NCBI GenBank assembly: GCA_011037195.1 | Contig: JAAEAF010003052.1 | Location: forward strand, 1 to 64,000 | Source of the DNA: Triatoma infestans | Taxonomy: Eukaryota > Arthropoda > Insecta > Hemiptera > Reduviidae | Length of the DNA: 64,000 nt | Reading direction: 5' to 3' | Part shown: positions 42,130 to 53,094 of the stretch, piece after piece | Layout of the letters: each line of letters opens with the position of its first letter | How positions within the stretch are numbered: the first letter of the stretch is position 1 | Position numbers and translations under genes: made by a program | The notes under the pieces: model-generated | The model's database searches: none | Seen by the model: only the letters and a program-made list of their open reading frames with translations | What the model was told of the DNA's origin: nothing

Positions 42130-43990
42130 CAGGATTATAAAATAAATACACTTATTTAAAGTATCTGCTGGTAAATTAATATAAGATGGATTTTTATGCA
42201 TGTGCTCTTGTGGTAGAGGTGGTTAAAGAATTGTTACTAATAACAGGGCACCTATCGATGGAGCATCATAGTTCATTTTTCATTAGAATGCACTCTTTAT
42301 CCATATGCTAATAGCACATCAGCTCATGAGGCCTCAAAAAAAAAAAATAATAATATACCGTTTTTAATCTGCAATAAAATTATGTTAGTGACAGTAACGA
42401 AACTAAAATAACGTTCTTGAGTAGTTGTCGACAGTGTTATGATGTGAACATCACTTTATAATTCAAAAGAACGTCGGTTGGACACGGTAATTTTAGCCAA
42501 ATCTATAGAATGCATACTAAATGATCAGTGCTGAAGGAGCCAGCTTGATGTAAAGTTGGGTGGTTATGCGGCATGGCAACGACGGCCTAAGCAAGAACAT
42601 ACCACCCATGACATATGGATTGACATATTCAAATGGTTGAGGATTGGTCTGATAATGCAGTAGTCGGCCGACCGGCACGCGACCATACGACCTTCCTATT
42701 ACTACTACCACTACTACTACGACACTCATCTATTCCTCTTCTAGGAGGTGGCCATGTGCCACTACCGCCCCCCTTAAAACTAAATTTAAAGTGGTCTAGA
42801 GAAGGTGGGGAATTTTGTTGAGTTGTAGAGAAATCATTGTGTGTGTGTGAGTGTGTGTGTGTGCGTGTGTGTTCACATCAATTCCAGAAACCATATTGGC
42901 TGAGATTTCATTACGATTAATGGAGTTAGCAAGCAGGAGTAACAGAGAATTGGGGAGGGGTTGTAACAGACTATCGCACATACGCACGCTTACCCGTCAG
43001 CAACTACCATACAGTTTAGTATTCACACAAGCCTACCCACGTGACTTTAAACAGATTAAACCAAACAATCAATACACTCATAGAATTTTACAAAAACAAT
43101 GTTATTTCTGTATATAAAGTAAAAATAATTACACAAATTTAAATAAATTAAAAAAATTAATGAAGTTTACAGTGGCACGAGCAAGTAATCTATATTACTT
43201 GTTTAGATTTTACACTTTAAACCTAAAGTTATTAGACTAAAATAATCAATATTCTATGTTGTTCAACATTATGAAAATTCAATAAATTCTTGATCAAGAT
43301 AAAGACTTACCACACACATAAGGATTTGAAAATGTTCTCTTACCTGAAACATAAAATTTTTTGTTATTATATAAATTTAGACACCATCAGAGGAAACATG
43401 AAATGAATCTTTAAATTGTATGCATGAAGATCAAAGATAAAAGTCAAAACTGATCTGGCTTTGAATTAAATCTTTAAAAAGCAGCTATGAAGGGTCAAGG
43501 CGGGCCAGACGGCCAATTTTATTGTAGAAACAGCGCTTATTCTGCATGTGGACATAGTATCTATCCATTACATTCTCAGCCAGAACACTCTTTTAACTGT
43601 ATCTGCCACAATTAATTACGCAAGTCCCATAGGACTACCTGATCACTTGCACCAAAGGAATTCTCAATGCTTGCCAGTTTCTAGGCTACGAGGGATTATA
43701 TTGGGATGTTTGATTGGCAGAAAATAAGGCGAGAAATATGTAAAACTATGAAACAGCTTTATACTGCACTATAATTAAATCTTAAAACTTATAAACTTTT
43801 AATTTTACACTAAATGACTAATTAAGGACAGAGTAAGTGAAAAGGGAGAAATTAACAACTTAGAAAGAGACGACTCGGCGAAGGTAGACTGTGACGCAGA
43901 GCGGTGATGTCCGATGATAGACTAATGATGTAAACTGTCATTAATCTAATGATAGACTAATGGTCAATTTGTCTTGGCCTCTTCTTATTA
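42130..43990. other. No feature recognised; GT run
   Basis: It includes a GT-rich run at 42838-42872 and small TAC repeats at 42700-42722. Open frames here run through these simple repeats. The last 30 bases form the pyrimidine tract described under the candidate exon. Confidence 0.5.
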
Positions 43991-43991
43991 G

Positions 43992-44123
43992 GAAAATCCT
44001 GAGGAGGAGGAGTTTGGGATGAGTTGTTTTACAAACAAGTGGCTGTCCCGCAATGGGAAATGTAAGGTCGTATCGTGTGCGCCCGTAGAAGTAGTGACAG
44101 TGGCACTGTCTTGCATGTTTAAG
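43992..44123 (+). CDS. Candidate internal coding exon of a host gene (44 codons)
   Basis: Upstream is 'tttgtcttggcctcttctta' then TTAG, a pyrimidine-rich splice acceptor ending at 43991. Downstream, AAG is followed by GTAAGTG, a consensus donor at 44124. Between them lie exactly 132 bp, open in one frame with phase 0 at both ends: ENPEEEEFGMSCFTNKW, then LSRNGKCKVVSCAPVEV and VTVALSCMFK. The composition is balanced, unlike the AT-rich chance frames. I do not recognise the protein. There are four cysteines and an acidic start. No neighbouring exon was found in the window, so introns would be long. It could also be chance. Confidence 0.4.
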
Positions 44124-44158
44124 GTAAGTGTAGATATCGATGATAGCCTATCGAATGA

Positions 44159-44275
44159 CCTTCATTGTAGGGGTAGTGAACCCCCACCACTCTTCCACTC
44201 TAGGGGTAGTGAACCCCCCACCACTCATCCACTCTAGGGGTAGTGAACCCCCACCACTCATCCACTCTAGCGGAC
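44159..44275 (+). repeat. 33-bp tandem repeat, about three units
   Basis: The unit contains 'taggggtagtgaacccccac' then 'cactcatccactc'. Three units with small differences. The unit reappears inverted at 44445-44487. Confidence 0.9.
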
Positions 44276-44500
44276 TGAACTGAACTGACAGACTGACGTG
44301 GCTAAAATATGTACGGAGTGTGAATCAACAAAATGATGTCTGTTGTGTAAGACTGAATTGAACAGAATGATCCTTGACTGTCTCTCTCTCATATATATAT
44401 ACTGGTCGAGCCTCTCCTCTCTGTGCGAGAGAGGCTGTTTCACTCCGCTAGAGTGAATGAGTGGTGGGGGTTCACTACCCCTACATTCATGGTACTGCAC
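44260..44500 (-). promoter_or_regulatory. LTR- or promoter-like segment flanked by inverted repeat units
   Basis: The minus strand shows a hairpin-forming 'gcctctctcgcacagagagg', a TATA-like run 'gaccagtatatatatatgag', then GA repeats and 'attctgttcaattcagtctt'. The layout (TATA run followed by a CA/TT-type initiation region) resembles an LTR U3-R junction or an arthropod core promoter. No linked coding sequence. The same 33-bp unit flanks it on both sides in inverse orientation. Confidence 0.35.
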
Positions 44501-44519
44501 TTACCAGTTTACATCATAT

Positions 44520-44825
44520 ACATTGAGCACTAAGAAATTGTCAATAGAAAATTCTAGGATTTTATTAAATTGCATTTTATTAATTCGTCTTATTGTATAA
44601 AATAAAATTCCAAATATGAACATATTACAAACAGATTTTCCTTAATATAAAGCAATTAATTTAATACAGTAATTCTAATATAGTAGAATTAAAAATTGCC
44701 ATTAAGAAGAATCTAAGTTGTATAGAAGAAAACGTACATCTATGTTGGAGAAACCTCACTTAAGTTATATTCGTACCAAGCAAAGCTGCCTCACTACAAA
44801 GGAGTAATGCAGGAACTAAGGAACT
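44520..44825. other. No feature recognised
   Basis: AT-rich spacer between the tandem/inverted repeat and the next modular repeat. Confidence 0.5.
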
Positions 44826-45075
44826 AGTGAAATTGATTTTAATATAAAACAGAAGAGAATTGTTGGAACCGTTTTTGAGAAAATCGTGAAAAACTGAAGA
44901 AAACAGTATTCAGTAACCTCGCTCTTCCGGCCAAAGTTGGACTTGGACCGGAACCAATAAGTTGCGGTGGTGGTACCTATATGGATTCCAAGTTGGAACT
45001 CTCTGTGATTTTTTTGTTTTTCAAACATTTTGTTCACATTCAGGGGGTTAAACCTTGTTATTCCGGTGAATATAG
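44825..45075 (+). repeat. Modular dispersed repeat, copy 13 (right part)
   Basis: 'gttggaaccgtttttgagaa', 'ttcagtaacctcgctcttcc', 'tttttcaaacattttgttca', 'ttattccggtgaatata'. This is the right-end region without the microsatellite. Confidence 0.65.
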
Positions 45076-45079
45076 AATT

Positions 45080-46800
45080 TATTAACCAAACCAAGTAGGC
45101 AAACGCTTCCAGCAGCCTACAATACCACTGAAAATGGAGAAAGAAAAATGGTATGTTCTGAAACTGATAATCAAAATAAAATAAAAGAATGTGAGTGTGA
45201 AACGAAGAGAATAAGAGGGATTAAAATCTTGAGAAAAAAAGGATGAAAGAACAAGGAGATAAAAAAAAATAAAAAAAAATCAGCGATTCAGACAATAATG
45301 TTTTCATTTCTCACAGAAAATACTTCGAACTGTGTGATGAGGAGGTAATGAAGTGAAGTGCGGTTGTAGGTGATTTGTGTCGGTATATAGTGGGTATAAC
45401 GTACTGTGTGGAGTACGTTCATCACAGCATGATACCACTCGTTGGCACGCGTTACCCTGGCCGCCAACAACCTTACCGGCTTGTTCCTATAACCAAGGCT
45501 TCTCAACGTAATTGAGTACCACAATCACTGTTACCCTCTAATCAACAACACACAAACAACATCCACTACTCCGCTAATAATGTACATACGCACAAATTCA
45601 TTACACTCTAACGCACAATCTCTTTCAATATCTAACTTGTTTTAGCCAACAAACCAAAAACCAATTAATTTTTTTTCTTTCTTTCTGGTTAGAGAATTTT
45701 CCAATTAAGTCAAAGGTTATTCTGCCAATAAAAGTTTTACTTTGTGTTTTTTTTATTTTATTTTATAACAGTTTATAAGTTTATAATACCCAGTCAGTAA
45801 ACCTTTATAATCCAGGCCCAGACCCTTCACTAAACACAAAACAGATTTAGTTTTATCGGAAAACTCTTCCCTTGAGAGCAACAGGATAAATTTCCAAAAG
45901 CTTCTTTTAAATTCTTAAAGCTTAATTACGTATTATATAACTTTATAGAATGTTTTTATTTCTAGGTATTTAGGTTTTTAAAAACTAGGAATACAATATA
46001 ATTTACTAGTCCAATAATATATACTGATATTTTACTTGTGACATATAATTATTATCTATAACCACAATATCAGCGCTTGTCTTGCCCTCATTTGCTTGAA
46101 TGTGATTACAGACTTAAGATAGTTAAACAACAATTACAAAACTAAGGTATCAGAAGGAAGTTACAAGATTTTATTCGAGCATTATATTCAACCATTTTTA
46201 AATAAAACCCTAGTGGGAAATATACCATGAATTTCCCTAATAATTAGGTAAATTTTTTTTTCTTGGCGCATCGACTGCTCCCCTCATTAGCGCCCCTAGT
46301 CATTTTTTCCTTTCTTTAGTAAGGCCATTCGAGCTGGAATGGTATATACTAACCTGTATGGCTTCAACACACAATTTCTTGCTTAGTAAGGCAGGGTGAA
46401 GCCTTAGGCTTCCAGTATATTTCCACCCGTCCATCCCCTCTTATGTTATCTACTTAGTCGACGAGGGGGAGTGTGGATTTATTGCCCGTGCCATCCCTTA
46501 TTCTATTACAGACTTCTATATCTACAAATTAAAGTAAAATTCTTGTTTAGTCATGATGCCTAATTGTATAAATACCCACTCAGAGACAAAGAGCTTTTAT
46601 CTACATATTCATATCTAATTTAATATTTTTTTCTTTGACAAGGTAGAAAGCGAAGGAAGAACTAATTTTCCTGAACACCCCTAAATTAACTAATGCTAAA
46701 TTAAACTTAAACCTAATTGGGTTGAAATACTTTTATAAAATTTGTTTCTACCCCCAAGATGAAAGTCCTAATCTAAACTTTCATATTATCATACTTGCTA
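45080..46800. other. No feature recognised
   Basis: AT-rich. The part 46280-46500 is more balanced ('ctcccctcattagcgcccct', 'cgacgagggggagtgtgg') but unrecognised. A minus frame at 45524-45288 has no motif. Confidence 0.5.
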
Positions 46801-46903
46801 GTGAATACATTCATACAAAAACATTCATGCTAATAAATACATTCACGTTGATAAAAGCATTCATGCCAATAAATACTTTCACGCTAATAAATACTAATAT
46901 ATA
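46800..46903 (+). repeat. Minisatellite of about 18-bp units
   Basis: Units of the type 'acattcatgctaataaat' repeat about five times with point differences. Because 18 is a multiple of three, one frame reads as hexapeptides of the type TFMLIN/TFTLIN. This is a property of the repeat and not evidence for a protein. Confidence 0.8.
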
Positions 46904-46966
46904 AAAATGAAAGTATAAAATTGACATCAGAGACATTTTCCGTGGTAGCCTGCTTCATTTTGTGGT

Positions 46967-47004
46967 CACCGACCGGTTTCGGGCGTTCGCCCATCTTCAG
47001 GATG
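46967..47004 (-). ncRNA. Hammerhead ribozyme motif, family B, copy B5 minus
   Basis: CATC, CTGAAGA, T, GGGC-gaac-GCCC, GAAA, CCGG, TC, GGTG. Stem I pairs with one G-U. Core intact. Confidence 0.8.
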
Positions 47005-47053
47005 CGTTTTTCAGACATTGTGCAAGTCTTGTTATCACACTGTCTGACAAACG

Positions 47054-47091
47054 CATCCTGAAGATGGGCGATCGCCCGAAACCGGTTGATG
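47054..47091 (+). ncRNA. Hammerhead ribozyme motif, family B, copy B5 plus
   Basis: CATC (47054-47057), CTGAAGA, T, GGGC-gatc-GCCC, GAAA, CCGG, TT, GATG. The cleavage triplet is GTT instead of GTC, which still fits the NUH rule. Stem I is perfect. Confidence 0.75.
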
Positions 47092-47179
47092 ACCACAAAA
47101 AGAAGCAGGCTACCACGGAAAATGTCTCTGCTGCTTTCCAGCTCTGCGGAATCAACCACCTCAACAACTATAAAAATTG

Positions 47180-47650
47180 ACCACCCACTTTCTTTAAACT
47201 TGAAATTTTAACACTGTTTACATAATATAAATATAGCGGTGGGGAATCTTAATATTTTAACAATATATTGTATTGAAGTGGTAATTTAAAGGGAAGCTGA
47301 GCGTTGTTGTTATTCCAACTGGAAAGAATGTTTCAATCAATTAATGATAGGCATTATGTTAGTAAATAATATACGAAGTTTCAGGAAATTCTGTGGAGTT
47401 TTTTCGTTTGAAAAACTAAAAAAAAAGTCACTCTTCTGATTGATGGATTTGGCACTGATGATACTTTAACAGAATTTCAAGTTTAAACTTTTTTGTTACT
47501 GCAATATTTTGTTCATGCAAAAATACAAACATTCACCTGCACACAGACCAAAACATTTTTTTTTTTTTTTCATATTCAGGGAACCCAAAAACCAGGCATT
47601 TCCGGTGAAAACTCAATTGTGAAAATTTGACAATTTTCGCTTTTACTTAT
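47180..47650 (+). repeat. Modular dispersed repeat, copy 14
   Basis: 'ttgaagtggtaatttaaagg', 'aagtttcaggaaattctgtg', 'acagaatttcaagtttaaac', 'atttccggtgaaaactcaat'. The microsatellite position holds AT-rich CA-like sequence (47515-47545). Confidence 0.7.
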
Positions 47651-49225
47651 GGAAGGGCAGTATGGAAGTATGCAAATATCATATATTTCTTGTTGGAGGA
47701 TGTAACTAACTGGAAATCAAGTCTTAAATTCGGTAGTTTTTAAATTCTGTATGTAAAATGAAACAGAATATTAAAAATATTAAATTTTGCAGCAAAATAT
47801 TAATGTTGAATAAATTGCGACGTAAATTTGCAAGGTTTGATTAGTGCGAATCAAATAAATAAACTCTATTGAATATTATTTACCTGTAAAGGTTTATAAT
47901 AGAATTGTAATTATTCTTTTATTATTTTATAAAAATTGTGGTAAAAGTGTAAAACACATAATAAGAGTGTATAAATAATATATGCTACGGTAAGCTTGGC
48001 TGGGACAAGAGCAGAACAGTTCAATATGTTGGAGAATAGAATATAGAAAGGGAAGTGCGCGCAAGTAATCGGCTTACCAGCTCAGATTGGAGGCGTCCGT
48101 AGTATGGGTCTATTATCAAGTAATCTGTGCAGGATGGTGATGATGCTCGGATATATACCTCCTATCTGAATATGTCTCTCTCTCTCTTTTCTCATACACA
48201 CACGAACATACGCACTCCATACCGCACACACAACCATTGGAAATTAATTCCCGCCTCCAAAGAGTATAAGTGACAAAGTGCGGGGGGGGGGAGAGATTGT
48301 AGAGGCGGTTTGGGCAAGTGTATCTATGCTGGGAGAGTATGCAGGGTCCGTTGCACATATTGTATGTCATCAACGAGCCTGGGTTTCGACCTCAATAATG
48401 TTCATAACACTAATACCACTCCACATGTTACACATAGGTAACCAATTCTACAAACACTGGCCCACACACACGCACACTCACACACATATACACAGTGTGT
48501 GGCATATCATTTGTTTGTAGGACCCTTGGCCCTATTCTAAAATTTAGACCACATAACAACAATACGCTACTTTATTAACGCATGGATAAATAATTTATTT
48601 AAGTGCATAATATTGTGCAGTGAATTGCAATAATAATCTAATTACAAATTTTTCATTAATTACTATTATTTATACGCTATGGTGAATAAATAAATGGTGA
48701 ATTTCTAAATTCAAAAATATTAACAAAGATTTTATGGAAATTTAAAAAAAATATTAGCAACATATATAAAAAATATTTCTCAAAATTATGCCACGTTAAA
48801 TGTTATACTAGATTTCCTCTGGATTACGTCGTACTAGTTTATTTTATAGGATTACTTTTAAGGTCGGTTTCAGATATGATCGGTTTTTGAAACTCTTTAA
48901 TAGAGTAAACTACTGAAGCCCATCCTTTCCGGGCATAGCCTCTTTTAAATGAACTTCAAACGCTTATTAATATTATGGATGCCCTGAAAGATGGATAAAA
49001 CTTATATTATATAAACCTATAGGTTAATATTAATTTTATTAAGAAAACCTGAATAACGATGGCATAACGATTGGTAGAATAATTAAAAAAATTATGACTT
49101 TTTATCCAGGAATATGGTTTTGACACAGAGCGCTCAACAACATAAGGCCACTCAGGAATACAAGTAAAATCCCCACCACCTTGTTTTTTATGCCCAGCTC
49201 AACTAAACATTGTAAACGTTGCAAT
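47650..49225. other. No feature recognised
   Basis: AT-rich. The part 48100-48520 has CT runs, G runs and CA-rich tracts that create open frames on both strands. None looks like a protein. Confidence 0.5.
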
Positions 49226-49280
49226 TTTAAAGAAAAATCATCAGAGACATTTTCCGTGGTAGCCTGCTTCATTTTGTGGT

Positions 49281-49318
49281 CATCGACCGGTTTCGGGCGT
49301 TCGCCCATCTTCAGGATG
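49281..49318 (-). ncRNA. Hammerhead ribozyme motif, family B, copy B6 (linked to GIY-YIG)
   Basis: CATC, CTGAAGA, T, GGGC-gaac-GCCC, GAAA, CCGG, TC, GATG. Perfect stem I and complete core, identical in sequence to 21914-21951. It lies downstream of the endonuclease remnant on the same strand. Confidence 0.85.
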
Positions 49319-50026
49319 CGTTTTTTCAGACAGTGTGACAACACAGACTTGCATAGAGCAACTTAGTTTCACACTAACTGAGACGTATTTTTAAAATGCT
49401 AAACTCTTAGACTAGGTAAAGGGATGTGGCCAGATGGGTGGGAAAACACGTGTTTGGGTTGGTAAAGGGCAAATTTCTTTACAGTGGACACAACACGTGG
49501 GGGTTTATTCTTTAAACTCTGTTGTTGGAGGGAGACTTACTTTACAATTAATTAACCAAAATATGAATAATATAAGCAAATACACAAAATAAATTTAAAT
49601 AACTTAAACAACGATTAAACTAATATTTAAAATTCATTCATTCGTTTAAAATTGAACGATTTTTTATATAATTAAGTTTTTTCAGTTCCAAAGAATTAAG
49701 AAATTCCAGTCACTCTTTCACTTTTTCACGCAACCCACACATCCTCGCAAGCATGTATTACCTAATTATGTTTTTTTATATAATTAAGTTTTTTATTATG
49801 CATCCCACAAACCATATCACATCATCACTCACATACATCATCCAAATACGCACTTCTTTTTTTTTCTATATATATCTAAACTAGTAAACTTTAAATAAAC
49901 TAGTAAATTTATATATACATAGTAGATTTAAAACTAAACCTAAACTTAAAATCTATTTAAGAACATTTGTTGCGTGTGTAATTGTGTTTCTGTTGCTATT
50001 GTGGGAAGAGTGTTCTGAATAATGGT

Positions 50027-50405
50027 TCACTGGCAAATTTTTGTCTGTTCATTTATTAAGTTTTGTGCCTTGCGTTTATATATTTCGAGTTGTTCTACTA
50101 TGTCAAGTCGTCGTCCTTTGTGGCCAGAGTGTATTAGCTTCATCGTGGTCGTTATATCATCGGGTTTGTGTTTGTTAGTGTTTAGGTGATTGGCGTAATT
50201 TGAATCAATTTTGTTGTATTTGTATGATCTGATGTGTTCGGTAAATCGTTCCTTTATTTTTCTGCCGGTCTGCCCCACGTAAATGTTGTCACAGTCCGGG
50301 CATTTCAATTCGTAGACCCCACTGCTGTCATACACGTGAGTGAGCTCGGTACGAGTGCGGAGTTTGTTTGCCTAATTTGTTGTTTGTTCGGTAGGATGTC
50401 TTAAT
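50027..50405 (-). pseudogene. Penelope-like element GIY-YIG endonuclease, C-terminal remnant
   Basis: An open stretch of 102 residues (50335-50027) reads SSGVYELKCPDCDNIYVGQT, then GRKIKERFTEHIRSYKYN and NHLNTNKHKPDD. GVY...YVG is the GIY-YIG signature, and the CPDC between them is the zinc-finger-like insert common in Penelope endonucleases. The following R and E/H residues fit the catalytic helix. Upstream the sequence TSYRTNNKLG, typical just before the endonuclease, is in another frame, so a frameshift lies near 50368. The RT domain is absent, so it is not functional. Confidence 0.85.
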
Positions 50406-50459
50406 GCCCAGTTTTTTGAAAACAGTTTAAAGAAAAAAATTTGGTTGAATAAATTTGTA

Positions 50460-50520
50460 TTAATTATTAGAGTAAGAAAATGATGTGTAATTGTTTCATA
50501 CCAGATTTTTTTAAATTTTT
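50460..50520 (-). repeat. Modular-repeat end only
   Basis: 'agagtaagaaaatgatgtgt' and 'aattgtttcataccagattt' form the family's terminal hairpin region in minus orientation, directly beside the truncated Penelope element. Confidence 0.65.
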
Positions 50521-50529
50521 TTATTTTTC

Positions 50530-51690
50530 CATTAATAACGTCCTTCCAGACAGTTCTGTTCCATGTAGTGCCATACTGTATATAAATCGGGCCATCTACT
50601 ACTAACGAAAACATCTTAATTAACCCCAAAATTTAAATGAAAAATTTGTTAAACTGTTGTTTCATTATCATCAATTATTTATTTGCATATTTAATATCTT
50701 ACACAAATACTGAGCTTGAAGTAATAAAATAAACCAAATAGAATTAAAGTACAGTTTTTTTATTTTTATTTTTTTTTTAAGTTCATATGAACACGTATAA
50801 TAAAGAAAAATCTTAAAGCTCTCTTCAATATTTAAAGAAGCACCTTTGTGGTTTTTTATATATAAGCACGTGAATATAAGGCGGAGTAAAAGAGGGAATA
50901 TGAAAAAGTGAAAGAGATCCACATCATGTACAAATCGAACGAAAAATTCTTTACGGTCCATTTCCCTTCACAAGAAGGAATATAGGCAATAATAAGCAAT
51001 ACCCATCCATTTTTTTCCAATGTGAAATTACCGTAAGATATGTGAAATTATCAAATTCCCTGCAGAATACCGTCCAACCCTGGAAAAAAAAAAAAAAAAA
51101 AAAATGGAGATAGTTAAATAACTTAAATAAAAAAAGGGGAGATATAAGTGAAGACCATAGGAACTTGAAATAAATCTCTGTTTTCGCTATAAGGTTTTTA
51201 GGAATGCAATTTGCTTCAGTCTGCCTACTGGAAGGGAATCACATTCAGTCCTTAGTACTGAGAGAAAATGCTATGTAAAAGGAATTCATGGATGTAATTC
51301 CCCCCCTTTTGCAGTCGTTTTATTTAAAATAAAAAAAAATAAAAAGGAAAAAGGAAATACGCTTTAAACACAGGGTACATTTTTTTTTACATGTTTATGA
51401 AATTAACCCCAATAATAGCGCGGTGAATGGGAAAATATATGTCTCTTGTATATGTTTTTATTTTTCATATCACTTTTAATATTTGTTTTGTAAGCAAACA
51501 AATATTGTAGGAAAAAACCGTGGTCTCAAACATTAACGTGTATGGTAACGCCTTCTGTCATATAGCTTGTAGCGGCAGTTTAAATGTCAACCTACCGGAC
51601 AGAACCATCAGAAACTTCCTAAAATACCGGAAACTCCAGTATTTTTTTTCCGGAAAAATTGATTTATATAAAATTAATACATTATTAACT
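50530..51690. other. No feature recognised
   Basis: AT-rich with a 21-bp A run at 51084-51104. No motif. Confidence 0.55.
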
Positions 51691-52110
51691 GTATATTTAA
51701 CATGTCAAATTTAAAGAAAATGATTGTAGCAGTTTTCGAGAAAATTCCAAAAAAAAAAAAACATCAAAAACCAAGTTCTGTAAAGTGATACTTCCGGTAA
51801 ACCGTTTTACTTCAAATTTAGAATTCGAACAATTCGTCCAATATATATTAATATTATATAAGTAGCACAACCATACTTAAGTACTGAAGTGGTACTTTAG
51901 AGGAAAGGTATAAACGTTACCGTTAAAAAAACCAGGAAATCACTTTTCAGGATAGGAAAAATATGATTGATATTTAAAAGCGTAGATAGGATACGAAGTT
52001 TGAAGTAAATTGTTAGATCCGTTTTTTCGATAAAATCGCGAAAAACTAAGGAAAAAAAAACATTCAGAAAGTTGCACTTTCGATTGGGTGGTGGTGGAAT
52101 TTTTGGACTT
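51690..52110 (+). repeat. Modular dispersed repeat, copy 15
   Basis: 'tgtaaagtgatacttccggt', 'caatatatattaatattata', 'gaagtggtactttagaggaa', 'gatccgttttttcgataaaa', 'aagttgcactttcgattggg'. Confidence 0.75.
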
Positions 52111-52291
52111 CTTCGACACTGACATTCTCCAGAACCCAGCCGCTCTGTACTATTCTTAATCTCAGGTTAACGCGAAAGTGGATTGGAAAATAGAATCATT
52201 GACCATGGCCAGATTTTTGCTGCTAATTTTTGATTCTACCAGATGCACTGAATGCATCTCGATAATGGCATGGGACATAGAGTATTCTTAT

Positions 52292-53090
52292 GGCTGTGTT
52301 CGCAGGCAAGTCATTCATTGCTTTAATGCTACGACAAATGGCGGTATCCAGACCGCGGTACGTGACTGTAGAATACTGATTTATGACATTAACCTTCTAG
52401 TCAGGCTTTAGTAAACTGATGACATCAACTTATCCATTAAATTTGATTAGAGCGCTGTCACTAATTACAAGTTCCCCATTAAAACTATAGCTGAGATAGT
52501 TCCCCCCCCCCCCATTGTGCCGTTTAAGAGATCACTTCTCCATTCCCCAGCCGTATCACACTAGAGCTTTTTGCTCTTCTTGAGTACTTTTACTAAGATT
52601 TCACAGACAGACGATTTCCCTTAAGATTTTCTGTACCACGTCGCATTGCTATGGGCTGTGTTGGCGGCAAGTCATTCATTGCTTTAAAGCTACGACAAAG
52701 GGCTGTATCCAGACCGTCTAGTCTTGATGGGCACAGCTTTGTGAGTGGTGCAGTTTGAAGGAGGTACGTACGTGAGTGTAGAATACTTGATTTATGACAT
52801 TAACCTTCTGGTCAGGCTTTAGTAAACTTGATGACATCAACTTATTTAGATTATCCATTAAATTTGATTAGAGAGCTGTCACTAATTACAAGATAGTTTC
52901 CCATTAAAACTATAGCTGAGATAGTTCCCCCCCCCCCTTTGGGCCTTGTAAGAGATCACTTCTCCATTCTCCAGCCGTATCACACTACTAAAGAGCTTTT
53001 TGTTCTTCTTGAACAATCCTTGTAATTTTCTTAGATTTCACAGACCGAACGATTTCCCTTAAGATTTTCTGTACCACGTCAATAACATTT
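52292..53090. repeat. Local tandem duplication, two diverged units
   Basis: Unit 1 (about 52292-52652) and unit 2 (about 52653-53090) share in order 'ggcaagtcattcattgcttt', 'ttatgacattaaccttct', 'ccattaaatttgattagag', a C run after 'agctgagatagtt', 'agagatcacttctccatt' and 'gatttcccttaagattttct'. Unit 2 has an extra stretch ('gatgggcacagctttgtgag'). The minus-strand reading TAICRSIKAMNDLPAN is a faint match to the RNase H motif SDxQAAIKAL, so the unit may be RNase-H LINE debris. Confidence 0.8.
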
Positions 53091-53094
53091 TGGG

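Larger units (their letters stand above)
46925..47172. mobile_element. Head-to-head pair of Penelope-type tails, copies B5
   Basis: The left tail (46925-47020, minus) and right tail (47030-47172, plus) are inverted copies separated by about 25 bp. The right one keeps the 3' edge 'gctttccagctctgcgga' and 'accacctcaacaacta'. No element body lies between them. Confidence 0.85.
49236..50405 (-). mobile_element. Penelope-like element, 3' part: GIY-YIG ORF end, tail and hammerhead
   Basis: In minus-strand order: the end of the RT region and a GIY-YIG endonuclease (50405-50027), an untranslated tail of about 700 bp, then a family B hammerhead (49318-49281) and the edge 'cggaaaatgtctctgat' (about 49240). 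Tail words ('aaaacacgtgtttgggttgg', 'acacaacacgtgggggttta') recur at 56195-56270, tying the other hammerhead tails to this element. The reverse transcriptase itself is missing. Confidence 0.85.

Noticed and set aside
44159..44275. CRISPR-like array
   Set aside because: Adjacent direct units without unique spacers in a eukaryotic repeat region; a simple tandem repeat.
46884..47180. Frames containing ILKMGERPKPVDDHKMKQ on several loci
   Set aside because: These are translations of the hammerhead tail; conservation is explained by the RNA motif and by element copies.
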